NCBI GenBank assembly: GCA_934215545.1
Contig: CAKQAD010000003.1
Coordinates: 1-64,000 of the forward strand
DNA length: 64,000 nt
Direction of reading: 5' to 3'
From: an uncultured Prevotella sp.
Lineage (GTDB): Bacteria; Bacteroidota; Bacteroidia; Bacteroidales; Bacteroidaceae
Every line of letters starts with the position of its first letter. The stretch's first letter is position 1. This document shows, piece after piece, positions 1 through 8,456 of the stretch. The position numbers were made by a program, and so were the translations under genes. Below the pieces are notes generated by a model. That model saw nothing but the letters and a program-made list of their open reading frames with translations. It ran no database searches and had not been told where the DNA came from.

Positions 1-129
1 TCATTACCTCCATTAAGGTAAAAAACTCATAAATAGCTCATTTTAAGTTATTCGGCAGATTTTAGCGTAATTTTTTTAGAAAAACTCTCTACATACATTT
101 CTATACACATAGACAAGAAAATTAACGTC
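1..129. other. AT-rich gap at left edge, no gene
   Basis: AT-rich sequence with no ORF of note. A weak hairpin with arms TTACCT and AGGTAA lies at 4-21 and may end a gene outside the window. Confidence 0.3.
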
Positions 130-201
130 TTGTGTATAATTTACACAAAATATTTTGTCGGGTAAATTATTATGTTTATCTTTGTGGCGTAAAATTTACC
201 C
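130..201. promoter_or_regulatory. Two inverted repeats around the Nudix regulator promoter
   Basis: Arms TTGTGTA (130-136) and TACACAA (142-148) form a 19-bp palindrome just upstream of the -33 box. Perfect 9-bp arms GGGTAAATT (160-168) and AATTTACCC (193-201) bracket the -7 element at 177-184. NrtR-family regulators bind palindromes near their own and target promoters, so autoregulation is a reasonable inference. The exact operator recognised by this protein is not known to me. Confidence 0.5.
154..184 (+). promoter_or_regulatory. Promoter of the Nudix regulator gene
   Basis: TTTG at 154-157 and TATCTTTG at 177-184, separated by 19 bp, match the Bacteroidetes sigma-ABfr consensus. Transcription would start near 190, inside the second inverted repeat. 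Confidence 0.75.
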
Positions 202-246
202 AAGGTGTTGATTCTATGTTGAACAAGTTATTAATTCTATATATAA

Positions 247-939
247 ATGGAGCAAGAAATGTATTGTTATAAATATCCACATCCATCGGTAGCAACCGAC
301 TGTGTTATCTTCGGTTTTGATGGAGTGAAATTAAAAGTGTTGCTCATTGAACGAGGAGCAGAGCCATACAAAGGAAAGTGGGCTTTCCCTGGTGGATTTA
401 TGAAAATGGATGAATCTGCAGAGCAAGGAGCATTACGAGAATTAAAAGAAGAGACCAATCTGTCGCCTTATTATATAGAGCAGTTTCATTGTTTCACCGA
501 CCCTAATCGTGACCCTCGTGAGCGTGTCATCTCTATTGCCTTCTTCGCTCTTGTGAAGATTGCAGAAGTAAAAGGAGGCGATGATGCAGCCAAGGCAGAA
601 TGGTTCAGTATGGACGAAATACCACAACTGGCTTTCGACCATGATCTAATTCTTCGTGTGGCATTGGATAAGTTGCGTGAACGCATTCATTTCCAACCCA
701 TCGGTTTTGAACTATTGCCCGAAAAATTCACATTAAAAGAACTACAGATGCTTTATGAGGCAATCTTAGGTGTCAACTTCGACCGTCGCAATTTTGCCAA
801 GAAAATGCTGCATCTCGACATCCTCACGCAATTGGAAGAAACCGTATGGCCTACTCCGAAACGCGAAGCATATCTGTTTAGTTTTAATCGTGAGAAATAC
901 GATGAACTAAAACAGAAAGGTTTTAAATTAGAATTCTAA
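247..939 (+). CDS. NrtR-type regulator: Nudix domain plus winged helix
   Basis: A 230-residue protein with an N-terminal Nudix fold and a C-terminal winged-helix region, the architecture and length of NrtR/AraR-type repressors. The Nudix box is visible near residues 59-82 (GFMKMDE, then REL-K-EE), with Asn in place of the last Gly. In NrtR proteins this domain usually senses ADP-ribose or a related metabolite and does not hydrolyse it, while the C-terminal part binds DNA; the subfamily AraR senses arabinose instead. The next gene carries a macro-like domain, which favours an ADP-ribose/NAD link. The upstream palindromes suggest autoregulation. Identity as a Nudix transcription factor is firm; ligand and targets are inferred. 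Confidence 0.85.
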   Translation: MEQEMYCYKYPHPSVATDCVIFGFDGVKLKVLLIERGAEPYKGKWAFPGGFMKMDESAEQGALRELKEETNLSPYYIEQFHCFTDPNRDPRERVISIAFFALVKIAEVKGGDDAAKAEWFSMDEIPQLAFDHDLILRVALDKLRERIHFQPIGFELLPEKFTLKELQMLYEAILGVNFDRRNFAKKMLHLDILTQLEETVWPTPKREAYLFSFNREKYDELKQKGFKLEF

Positions 940-982
940 TGCTAATAATTATGACAGACTAACAACCATTAAATGTAAGATT

Positions 983-2122
983 ATGAAACTTAGAGATTTT
1001 TCGGTAACTCCTAATAATGTCACAGAGTTGTCGCAATGCGAGATTTTTGTGTTTGGTAGCAACCGTCAAGGCTATCATGGTGGTGGCGCAGCACGTGTGG
1101 CATTGGAAAAGTTTGGCGCAGAATGGGGTGTAGGTGTTGGTCGCACTGGTAGGTGTTATGCTATTCCCACTATGGAAGGAGGTGTAGAGACTATTGAACC
1201 TTACGTAAACAAGTTTCTTGAATACGCCAAAATACATCCGAATAACAGATTTTTGGTTACACGCATAGGCTGTGGCATTGCAGGATTTGATGATATGGAA
1301 ATTGCACCGCTGTTTAAGGACGCAGTGAACATTCCGAATATTGCACTGCCAAAAACATGGTGGAATATTATGGGTAGAGAATGTGGTGTATGGCGTACAA
1401 GTCCATCGTATTCAAAGTTTCCACAGGTGTGGACACTGGAAGTTCTAAATAAATACGCAGTTCTACATAAATATGAAATTGGAGCAGGCATCAAGATCTT
1501 CTTACCCGACCTTAAAGTCCGTTATATAAAGGGCCGTGGCGAGTTTGGCTATGCCAAGTTTGGCGATTTCTTCTTTGATAGAGACCAGATGTATGTATGG
1601 GAAACAGACGACAAATATGCCGAAGAGCATAACGAAGCAGTTGTTAGAGAAGTTTTCCATGACGAATGTAAAGGCAGAGGATATGTATGCCCTAGGATTT
1701 ATGCCGGTGTGCAAACCAATTTTCGAGACATCAACGGTGAGACAATATACACAGGCGATGTCGTTAAAGTACAAGAGAAAAATGACAGCACTCCATATTA
1801 TCTGGCTTTAGGAGCCATGGCTGATGCCGATGGGGGTGGATTCTATGGCTTCATCCTCGACAATCATAGTTGGCTATTGAGCGATTGCCTCAGACAACAG
1901 GCCCGTATTACGCGAATAGGCACAGTATATTATCAAATTGGCAAAAACGAATTGGCGAGAGATGTAAATGAGCGTGTTATGGACTTCAATCTCGCAAGAG
2001 AAACAACAGAAGAACATGAGGTAAGAGTGCTGATGACAAGATATACCCCGAACTTTGACCAGGAACGATGGAAATATCAAGGATTGGAGATATTGGGCAT
2101 AGAAGAATTTGACTGGCGATAA
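983..2122 (+). CDS. Two-domain protein: A1S_2505/macro-like domain and YopX-like tail
   Basis: Residues 1-130 resemble the small macro-like domain called A1S_2505, otherwise typical of phage proteins: FGSN (24-27), HGGGAA (32-37) and TRIGCGIAGF (93-102) form the expected glycine-rich ligand loops. Residues about 248-325 look like a YopX domain, with INGETIYTGDVVKV followed by a glycine-rich stretch and an ITRIGTVYYQI strand. The middle (140-245) is unassigned. It starts 43 bp after the Nudix regulator gene and probably shares its transcript. ADP-ribose or NAD-derived ligand binding is an inference from the fold resemblance and neighbour. No signal peptide or membrane segment, so cytoplasmic. 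Both domain types are common in phages, which hints at an acquired origin. Confidence 0.6.
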   Translation: MKLRDFSVTPNNVTELSQCEIFVFGSNRQGYHGGGAARVALEKFGAEWGVGVGRTGRCYAIPTMEGGVETIEPYVNKFLEYAKIHPNNRFLVTRIGCGIAGFDDMEIAPLFKDAVNIPNIALPKTWWNIMGRECGVWRTSPSYSKFPQVWTLEVLNKYAVLHKYEIGAGIKIFLPDLKVRYIKGRGEFGYAKFGDFFFDRDQMYVWETDDKYAEEHNEAVVREVFHDECKGRGYVCPRIYAGVQTNFRDINGETIYTGDVVKVQEKNDSTPYYLALGAMADADGGGFYGFILDNHSWLLSDCLRQQARITRIGTVYYQIGKNELARDVNERVMDFNLARETTEEHEVRVLMTRYTPNFDQERWKYQGLEILGIEEFDWR

Positions 2123-2212
2123 CAAACAACTAACATGTGCGCGCATTCCTAAATCATAATAATCACCCCATCATTTAATAATAATATGCTGATAATTGCG
2201 TTATAGATTTAT

Positions 2213-3379
2213 ATGCAATGGACAGACCAAATACGTAGAGTTAAGATTTTCCTTGTGCTTGCCGCAGTGATTATAGCTGTGGCATCACTCGTTGTGTCGC
2301 ATATATTGATAAAAGACCTGGCTGCCGAAGAACGCAACCGAATGGGCGTATGGGCAGAAGCCATGCGCACCCTGAACCGTGCCGATGAGAATACAGATAT
2401 CAACCTTGTATTGAAGGTGATTAACGGCAACAACACCATTCCTGTGATAGTGCTCGATGATAAAGGCAACGTGCAGGCATATCGCAACATTACTATCAAC
2501 AACAGTCCTACCTACGACGATAGTCTTACCTATGTTGCAAACCTCGGGCATGAGCTGTTGGAACGCAACCATAAGATACGCATTGAACTCGACGACCATT
2601 CGCATGCCGGACATATAGATGTGTGCTACGACGACTCCGTAATGCTGCGCCGACTCGCATCATATCCCTATGTACAATTGGGCATAGTGATGATATTTGT
2701 AGTGATTGCCATCTTTGCATTGCTCACATCAAAACGCGCAGAACAAAACAAGGTGTGGGTGGGGCTGTCAAAAGAAACAGCCCACCAGCTCGGCACGCCA
2801 ATATCGAGTCTTATGGCATGGGTGGAGATACTCAAGGAAACCTATCCCGACGATGCCCTCATCCCGGAGATGAACAAAGACGTGAAACGCTTGCAGCTTA
2901 TTGCCGACAGATTTTCAAAGATAGGATCGCTGCCAGAACCCGTGGAAACCGACCTGAAGGAAGTGATGGAGCATGTGATAGACTATATGGATCGACGCAC
3001 ATCCAACAAGGTGCAGATGATTCGCGACTTCCCAGCCACGGACATACGTGTGAAGATTAATGCATCGCTCTTTGAATGGGTGATAGAAAACCTTTCGAAG
3101 AATGCCGTAGATGCTATGGGCGGCGAAGGCACGATAACGCTGAAAATGTTTGAAGAAGGCAAGAAAGCCATTGTGGAAGTGACCGATACAGGTAAGGGCA
3201 TACCCAAGAAGGATGTGCGCAACGTGTTCCGACCAGGCTTCACCACAAAGAAACGAGGCTGGGGCTTAGGCCTGTCGCTTGCCAAACGAATAGTAGAAGA
3301 ATATCATAAAGGACGCATATTCGTGAAGAAATCGGAAGTGGGCGTAGGCACCACATTCCGTATAGAACTGAAGAAATAA
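2213..3379 (+). CDS. Membrane sensor histidine kinase (orphan)
   Basis: 388 residues. Two membrane segments (about 12-33 and 153-173) enclose a ~120-residue periplasmic sensor region. The H-box KETAHQLGTPISSL puts the phosphoacceptor at His191. The ATPase domain shows the N-box ENLSKNAVDAM, G1-box DTGKGI and the loop GFTTKKRGWGLGL. It autophosphorylates on His and would pass phosphate to a response regulator, but no regulator gene lies next to it in the window. There is no HAMP or PAS domain between TM2 and the H-box. The sensed signal cannot be read from the sequence. Confidence 0.85.
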   Translation: MQWTDQIRRVKIFLVLAAVIIAVASLVVSHILIKDLAAEERNRMGVWAEAMRTLNRADENTDINLVLKVINGNNTIPVIVLDDKGNVQAYRNITINNSPTYDDSLTYVANLGHELLERNHKIRIELDDHSHAGHIDVCYDDSVMLRRLASYPYVQLGIVMIFVVIAIFALLTSKRAEQNKVWVGLSKETAHQLGTPISSLMAWVEILKETYPDDALIPEMNKDVKRLQLIADRFSKIGSLPEPVETDLKEVMEHVIDYMDRRTSNKVQMIRDFPATDIRVKINASLFEWVIENLSKNAVDAMGGEGTITLKMFEEGKKAIVEVTDTGKGIPKKDVRNVFRPGFTTKKRGWGLGLSLAKRIVEEYHKGRIFVKKSEVGVGTTFRIELKK

Positions 3380-3434
3380 TCCATTAAAAATTAAAAACTT
3401 TGTAAAGATATTATCGTTTATCGAAAAATATTCG

Positions 3435-3442
3435 TAACTTTG
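3435..3442 (+). promoter_or_regulatory. -7 element of the DUF177-rpmF-fabH operon
   Basis: TAACTTTG ends only 8 bp before the ATG at 3451, so with normal Bacteroidetes spacing the transcript would begin at or within a base or two of the start codon. No clear -33 box is visible at the expected place. Confidence 0.55.
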
Positions 3443-3450
3443 CACGCCAA

Positions 3451-3984
3451 ATGGGTAATTCAGAGATACTTAAAATAGATTTGAAAGAGCTGAAAGAAGG
3501 CGTGAGCACGCTTGACTTCAGTCTTGGCGACGCTTATTTCGACTCACTTGATGAGGATGAAATAAAGCGTGGCAATATTTGTGTGTCTGTCGATGTGAAG
3601 CGCACGGAAAACTATTTTGAGTTAAATATCCACACCGAGGGCATCGTCGTTATTCCGTGCGATATCTGCCTCGATGATATGGACCAAGCTATAGAGACGG
3701 ACGACCGTCTCATAGTGAAGTTTGGTGAAGAATATTCCGAGGACGATGACCTCATCACTATCGACGAGCGCGAAGGTACTCTCGACTTGGCGTGGTTCAT
3801 CTACGAATTTATAGCACTCAACATTCCCGCTAAGCACGTGCATACACCTGGAAAATGTAACGCGGTGATGATAAAGGTTCTTGAAGAACACTCAGCTACC
3901 CGAAGTAGTGGCGAGGATGAAGAGGCAGCGGTAGATCCCCGTTGGAATGAATTAGAAAAATTAAAAACAATAATTAAAGATTAA
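3451..3984 (+). CDS. DUF177/YceD-family protein, 23S rRNA accumulation
   Basis: 177 residues, acidic, with the family CxxC-like motif IPCDICLDDM near residues 70-79 and a later conserved HTPGKC. YceD/DUF177 proteins are almost always encoded directly upstream of rpmF, as here (6-bp gap), and are linked to 23S rRNA accumulation and 50S assembly in several bacteria. The C-terminal tail is charged and probably disordered. No other start fits the promoter and family length. Molecular role is known only by association. Confidence 0.85.
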   Translation: MGNSEILKIDLKELKEGVSTLDFSLGDAYFDSLDEDEIKRGNICVSVDVKRTENYFELNIHTEGIVVIPCDICLDDMDQAIETDDRLIVKFGEEYSEDDDLITIDEREGTLDLAWFIYEFIALNIPAKHVHTPGKCNAVMIKVLEEHSATRSSGEDEEAAVDPRWNELEKLKTIIKD

Positions 3985-3990
3985 AGAAAA

Positions 3991-4176
3991 ATGGCACATC
4001 CTAAAAGAAGACAGTCGAAGACTCGTACACTTAAAAGAAGAACTCATGATAAGGCAGTAGCTCCTACATTGGCAGTATGCCCTAACTGTGGCGCCTATTA
4101 TGTATACCACACAGTATGCCCTACTTGTGGCTACTATCGTGGCAAGGTGGCTATCGTAAAGGAAGTTGCTGAATAA
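3991..4176 (+). CDS. rpmF: 50S ribosomal protein L32
   Basis: 61 residues starting MAHPKRRQSK, the standard L32 N-terminus, followed by a four-cysteine zinc ribbon (CPNC and CPTC). Part of the large ribosomal subunit near the exit tunnel. It sits 6 bp after the DUF177 gene and 9 bp before fabH, the classic L32-fatty-acid-synthesis linkage, here without plsX between them. Confidence 0.97.
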   Translation: MAHPKRRQSKTRTLKRRTHDKAVAPTLAVCPNCGAYYVYHTVCPTCGYYRGKVAIVKEVAE

Positions 4177-4185
4177 TAAGCTATA

Positions 4186-5205
4186 ATGGGAAAGATAAAC
4201 GCAGTAATCACCGGCGTTGGCGGATATGTGCCCGACTATGTTCTCAATAATGAAGAACTGTCGCGCATGGTAGACACCAGCGACGAGTGGATTATGACAC
4301 GTGTCGGCATTAAAGAACGCCACATCCTTACTGAGGAAGGTCTTGGCACCAGCTATATGGCTCGTAAGGCTGCCAAGCAACTCATCAAGAAGACTGGTGT
4401 CGACCCCGATACGATTGATGCGCTCATCGTCACCACAACAACACCCGACTACAAGTTCCCCTCAACAGCATCTATCGTTCTGGGTAAGCTCGGACTTAAG
4501 AATGCTTTTGCTTTCGATTTTGAGGCAGCGTGCTGCGGATTCCTTTATTCGCTCGATGTGGCTGCGTCAATGATACAAAGCGGACGATACAAGAAAATTA
4601 TCGTTATCGGTGCCGACAAGATGTCGTCGCTCGTAGACTACACCGACCGCGCTACATGTGTGCTATTCGGTGATGGTGCAGGCGCAGTGCTCGTAGAGGC
4701 AACCGAGGAGGAGAACGTAGGCGTGCAGAACTCATTCTTGCGCACCGACGGCATCGGTCTTCCATTCCTTCACATGAAGGCTGGTGGCTCTGTATGTCCG
4801 CCGTCACACTTCACAGTGGACCATCGTCTGCACTACCTCTATCAGGAGGGACGCACCGTGTTCCGCTATGCAGTTACAGATATGGGTAACGACGTTGAAG
4901 AAGTGCTCAAGCGCAATGAGATGACTACAGAGGATGTCGACTGGGTTATCCCACACGAGGCAAACCTCCGCATCATCGAGGCTGTTGCTAAGCGCATCAA
5001 TCTGCCACTCGAAAAGGTAGTTGTGAACATACAGCGTTATGGCAATACAAGTGCTGCCACAATTCCATTGGCATTGTGGGATCACGAGCGACACTTGAAG
5101 AAGGGTGATAACATCATCTTCACCGCTTTCGGTGCCGGATTCGTGCATGGCGCATCGTTCTACAAGTGGGCTTATGATGGCTCAACAGTAGCAGAAGCGA
5201 AGTAA
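4186..5205 (+). CDS. fabH: 3-oxoacyl-ACP synthase III (KAS III)
   Basis: 339 residues. Condenses acyl-CoA with malonyl-ACP to start each fatty acid chain. The Cys-His-Asn triad is visible: Cys116 in FEAACCGF, His257 in VIPHEANLRII and Asn287 in RYGNTSAAT; the glycine-rich FGDGAGAVL (161-169) is also present. Length matches the family. Last gene of the operon with DUF177 and rpmF, followed by a strong terminator. In this phylum FabH often accepts branched primers, but substrate preference cannot be read here. Confidence 0.97.
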   Translation: MGKINAVITGVGGYVPDYVLNNEELSRMVDTSDEWIMTRVGIKERHILTEEGLGTSYMARKAAKQLIKKTGVDPDTIDALIVTTTTPDYKFPSTASIVLGKLGLKNAFAFDFEAACCGFLYSLDVAASMIQSGRYKKIIVIGADKMSSLVDYTDRATCVLFGDGAGAVLVEATEEENVGVQNSFLRTDGIGLPFLHMKAGGSVCPPSHFTVDHRLHYLYQEGRTVFRYAVTDMGNDVEEVLKRNEMTTEDVDWVIPHEANLRIIEAVAKRINLPLEKVVVNIQRYGNTSAATIPLALWDHERHLKKGDNIIFTAFGAGFVHGASFYKWAYDGSTVAEAK

Positions 5206-5230
5206 CGCAAATAGATTAATGTTTATATCA

Positions 5231-5274
5231 ACGCATCTGTCAGTGCTTAAGGCTCCGACGGATGCGTTTTTTTT
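5231..5274 (+). terminator. Rho-independent terminator after fabH
   Basis: Arms ACGCATC and GATGCGT with further imperfect pairing inside (GTC/GAC), followed by a run of eight T residues. Confidence 0.85.
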
Positions 5275-5279
5275 GTTTG

Positions 5280-5473
5280 TCGACAAAAAATCAAAGCAAG
5301 CTTTGCTTTTTTTTAATAAAATCCTCACGCTCGGAAGTGATAATGTATTCTCACTTCTCTCGCTTAATCGGATTTTTGTGCAAGACTTTCAGTAACTTTT
5401 TATAAATTACGATGCGTCTCGACAAAAAATCAAAGCAAGCTTTGCTTTTTTGTGCAAGACTTTCAGTAACTTT
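5280..5473 (+). repeat. Shuffled duplication of terminator and promoter segments
   Basis: A 33-bp segment occurs at 5280-5312 and exactly again at 5419-5451. A 27-bp segment (TTTTTGTGCAAGACTTTCAG and onward to AACTTT) occurs at 5373-5399 and 5447-5473. In the second location the two abut with a 5-bp overlap; in the first they are separated by a dispersed element. The 33-mer holds the hairpin CAAAGC-AA-GCTTTG followed by T residues, a terminator-like structure. The 27-mer ends in a -7-like sequence that is complete (TAACTTTG) only in the second copy. Confidence 0.85.
5318..5375 (+). repeat. Dispersed ~57-bp hairpin element, copy 1
   Basis: Starts AAAATCCTCACGCTCGGAAG and ends TTAATCGGATTT. 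The ends AAATCC and GGATTT are complementary, and GAAGTGA (5334-5340) pairs with TCACTTC (5351-5357), giving an interrupted hairpin. A close relative lies at 60501-60557. Neither copy encodes protein. It resembles a REP/MITE-like intergenic element. Confidence 0.7.
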
Positions 5474-5474
5474 G
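5467..5474 (+). promoter_or_regulatory. -7 element upstream of era
   Basis: TAACTTTG in the second copy of the 27-bp segment. A TTTG at 5441-5444 is 22 bp upstream, slightly beyond the usual 19-21 bp. Gives a leader of about 75 nt. Confidence 0.55.
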
Positions 5475-5553
5475 CACTATCATTATAATGCGGCAATGCG
5501 CTCAGTGCCAATTTGTCGCAAAAACGAACACATAGAACCGAAAGATTTTTTCA

Positions 5554-6435
5554 ATGCATAAAGCAGGATTTGTAAATATTGTGGGCAATCCAAATGTGGG
5601 CAAGTCGACACTGATGAACCAGCTTGTCGGTGAGCGTATCAGCATTGCCACATTCAAGGCGCAGACCACGCGTCATCGCATTATGGGCATCGTCAATGAG
5701 GATGATGCACAGATAGTGTTTTCTGACACCCCCGGTGTGTTAAAGCCTAACTATAAGTTGCAGGAGTCGATGCTGGCATTCTCGGAGTCGGCATTGCAAG
5801 ACGCCGACGTGCTTCTGTATGTCACCGATGTGGTGGAGAACCCGGAAAAAAATCAAGACTTCCTTGATAAGGTGAAGCGTATGACCATTCCGGTGCTCTT
5901 GCTCATAAACAAGATTGACCAAAGCGACCAGAAGGTGCTCGGCGACACTGTGGAGCGCTGGCATACGCTGCTGCCAAATGCTGAAATATTGCCGATATCT
6001 GCCAAAAACAAGTTTGGCGTCGACATGCTTATGAAGCGCATCAAGGAGCTGCTGCCCGACTCGCCACCATTCTTCGATAAGGATCAGCTCACCGACAAAC
6101 CTGCACGTTTTTTTGTGTCGGAGATAATCCGCGAGAAGATACTGCTCTATTACGACAAGGAAATACCTTACTCGGTAGAGGTGAAGGTGGAGTCGTTTAA
6201 GGAGAGTGCGCGCAATATAGATATCCACGCGGTGATATACGTGGAGCGCGACTCACAAAAGGGCATCATCATCGGACACCAGGGTGTAGCACTGAAGAAG
6301 ATGTCTACCGAGGCACGCAAGGCACTGGAGAAATTCTTTGGAAAGAGTGTCTATCTGCACACCTTTGTAAAGGTAGACAAGGATTGGCGTAGCTCAAAGC
6401 GCGAACTCGATAACTTCGGATACAACCCCGAGTAA
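5554..6435 (+). CDS. era: GTPase Era, 16S rRNA-binding
   Basis: 293 residues, full length. The N-terminal G domain shows G1 GNPNVGKS (11-18), DTPG for G3 and NKID for G4. The C-terminal KH domain contains the GHQGVALKKM RNA-binding loop. Era binds near the 3' end of 16S rRNA and checks 30S maturation. Its neighbour two hairpins downstream is der, another ribosome-assembly GTPase, an arrangement frequent in this phylum. Confidence 0.97.
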   Translation: MHKAGFVNIVGNPNVGKSTLMNQLVGERISIATFKAQTTRHRIMGIVNEDDAQIVFSDTPGVLKPNYKLQESMLAFSESALQDADVLLYVTDVVENPEKNQDFLDKVKRMTIPVLLLINKIDQSDQKVLGDTVERWHTLLPNAEILPISAKNKFGVDMLMKRIKELLPDSPPFFDKDQLTDKPARFFVSEIIREKILLYYDKEIPYSVEVKVESFKESARNIDIHAVIYVERDSQKGIIIGHQGVALKKMSTEARKALEKFFGKSVYLHTFVKVDKDWRSSKRELDNFGYNPE

Positions 6436-6486
6436 GCCAGCGGTTCGAAATCCAAACTCACATTGCGACAGCTACACTGTCGCCGT

Positions 6487-6611
6487 CCCCTGAATAGCAA
6501 AGAGGGGAAACCCTCGTCAGAGTGGCGAGGGCCGGAGTAAGGTCAGCTTCGGCAAAAGATTATTAATAATGGATGCATAGACCACATCCACCCCTCTCGT
6601 TGATGAGAGGG
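6487..6611. repeat. Cluster of short hairpins between era and der
   Basis: In a 195-bp gap four stem-loops follow each other: CCCCT/AGGGG (6487-6507), CCCTCG/CGAGGG (6511-6531), an imperfect GCCGGAG/CTTCGGC, and CCCTCTC/GAGAGGG (6592-6611, loop GTTGAT). The GC-rich stems stand out from the surrounding AT-rich gap. They could act as a mild terminator or mRNA-stability element, or be remains of an intergenic repeat. Confidence 0.5.
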
Positions 6612-6630
6612 CAAATGACTTTTTTATTTA

Positions 6631-7944
6631 ATGGCAAATTTAGTAGCAATTGTAGGACGTCCTAATGTGGGCAAATCCACACTATTCAATCGTCTTACCA
6701 AAACACGCCAGGCTATCGTTAGCGATACGGCAGGCACCACACGCGACCGTCAGTATGGCAAGTGCGACTGGAATGGTCGTGAGTTCTCGGTGGTAGACAC
6801 CGGCGGTTGGGTGGTGAAGAGCGACGACATCTTTGAGGACGCCATACGCAAGCAGGTGATTGTGGCAACAGAAGAGGCCGACTTGGTGCTCTTTCTCGTC
6901 GACGTGCAGACCGGACTCACCGATTGGGATGAGGATGTGGCACAGATATTACGTCGCACCAAGCTGCCCGTAATCCTTGTGGCAAACAAAACCGACAATA
7001 ACGACCAGATATATGATGCGGCAGAGTTCTATGCCCTCGGTCTTGGTGAACCACAGTGTATATCGTCGGCAACGGGTAGTGGCACTGGCGACTTGCTCGA
7101 CTTGGTGCTCTCTAAGCTGAAGCCAGACACCAAGGATGAGGTGGAGGATGGTATTCCCCGCTTTGCCGTGGTGGGACGTCCTAATGCAGGAAAGAGCTCT
7201 ATCATCAATGCCTTTATCGGCGAAGACCGTAACATCGTGACAGAGATAGCAGGCACCACACGCGACTCTATCTATACACGTTTCGATAAGTTTGGCTTCG
7301 ACTTCTACCTGGTAGATACTGCTGGTATACGCCGCAAAAACAAAGTGTCGGAAGATTTGGAGTTTTACTCGGTGATGCGTTCTATCCGTGCCATCGAAAA
7401 CTCTGATGTGTGCATACTGATGCTTGATGCCACTCGCGGTATTGAGGCACAAGACATGAACATATTCCAGCTGATACAGCGCAACAACAAATCGCTTGTG
7501 GTTGTGGTGAACAAGTGGGACCTTGTGGAAAACAAAGACCAGAATGTGATAAAGACATTCGAGAACGCTATACGCAAACGCATGGCTCCGTTTGTTGACT
7601 TCCCTATAGTGTTTGCTTCGGCACTCACTAAGCAACGCATCTACAAGGTGCTCGAAACAGCCAAGCAGGTGTATATGAACCGTAAGGCACATGTGGGTAC
7701 ATCAAAGCTCAATGAGGTGATGCTGCCGCTGATAGAGGCTTATCCACCACCATCAACCAAGGGCAAGTATATCAAGATTAAGTATTGCACGCAGTTGCCC
7801 AACACACAGATACCATCGTTTGTGTTCTATGCAAATCTGCCGCAGTATATCAAGGAGCCTTATCGTCGCTTCCTTGAAAACAAGATACGTGAGAACTGGT
7901 CGATGCATGGTTGTCCTATCAACGTGTTCATCCGCCAGAAGTAA
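6631..7944 (+). CDS. der: Double GTPase Der (EngA), 50S assembly
   Basis: 437 residues with two tandem G domains: GRPNVGKS at 8-15 and GRPNAGKS near 183, each followed by a DTAG/DTGG switch region and an NKxD motif (NKTD, NKWD). The C-terminal KH-like domain is present. Der is an essential factor in late 50S subunit assembly. Length and domain order are typical. Confidence 0.97.
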   Translation: MANLVAIVGRPNVGKSTLFNRLTKTRQAIVSDTAGTTRDRQYGKCDWNGREFSVVDTGGWVVKSDDIFEDAIRKQVIVATEEADLVLFLVDVQTGLTDWDEDVAQILRRTKLPVILVANKTDNNDQIYDAAEFYALGLGEPQCISSATGSGTGDLLDLVLSKLKPDTKDEVEDGIPRFAVVGRPNAGKSSIINAFIGEDRNIVTEIAGTTRDSIYTRFDKFGFDFYLVDTAGIRRKNKVSEDLEFYSVMRSIRAIENSDVCILMLDATRGIEAQDMNIFQLIQRNNKSLVVVVNKWDLVENKDQNVIKTFENAIRKRMAPFVDFPIVFASALTKQRIYKVLETAKQVYMNRKAHVGTSKLNEVMLPLIEAYPPPSTKGKYIKIKYCTQLPNTQIPSFVFYANLPQYIKEPYRRFLENKIRENWSMHGCPINVFIRQK

Positions 7945-7956
7945 AAACTATACACT

Positions 7957-8358
7957 ATGCGCAAACTATTGTTTATGGCGCTCGCATCGCTTGCGCTCAC
8001 TATAGCCTCCTGTAACAATGCCGAACAGGCGAAACCCGAGGAGATGGTGGGGCGTGTGGCGAAAACCTACTACGACTATCTTATTGAAGGCAAGTACGAG
8101 GCATTTGTAGATGGCTTCTATCGTCCTGATAGTATTCCTGGTAGTTATCGTGAGCAGCTTATTGCCAATGCCAAGATGTATATGGGGCAGCTCGACGACG
8201 ACCATAAAGGGCTTGCCTCGGTGCAGATTGCCGGTGCAAAAGCCGACACTGCTCGTCATGCCGGACATGCCTTTTTGCTGCTATGCTTTAAGGATAGCAC
8301 AAAAGAAGAGGTAGTGGTGCCAATGGTGCTTAATAAGGGCAATTGGATGATGAGGTAG
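7957..8358 (+). CDS. Small lipoprotein, function unknown
   Basis: 133 residues. An N-terminal signal ends in the lipobox TIASC, so the mature protein is probably lipid-anchored at Cys19. The rest, with an early AKTYYDYLIEGKYEAFVDGF helix and later beta strands, looks like a small NTF2/DUF4878-type fold. It begins 12 bp after der and shares its transcript up to the terminator at 8457. No catalytic motif is visible. Confidence 0.75.
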   Translation: MRKLLFMALASLALTIASCNNAEQAKPEEMVGRVAKTYYDYLIEGKYEAFVDGFYRPDSIPGSYREQLIANAKMYMGQLDDDHKGLASVQIAGAKADTARHAGHAFLLLCFKDSTKEEVVVPMVLNKGNWMMR

Positions 8359-8456
8359 TGCCACTAAAAAGCAGTGGCCACGAAATGAGGCTACGGCAAA
8401 ACATATAACACTTCCAATGGTTATGCAAAGAGATAATGCATTGGGAGCAAGACAGA

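Noticed and set aside
5373-5399. Left copy of the 27-bp segment as an active promoter
   Set aside because: Its -7 element reads TAACTTTT and lacks the final G, so the right-hand copy is the better era promoter.
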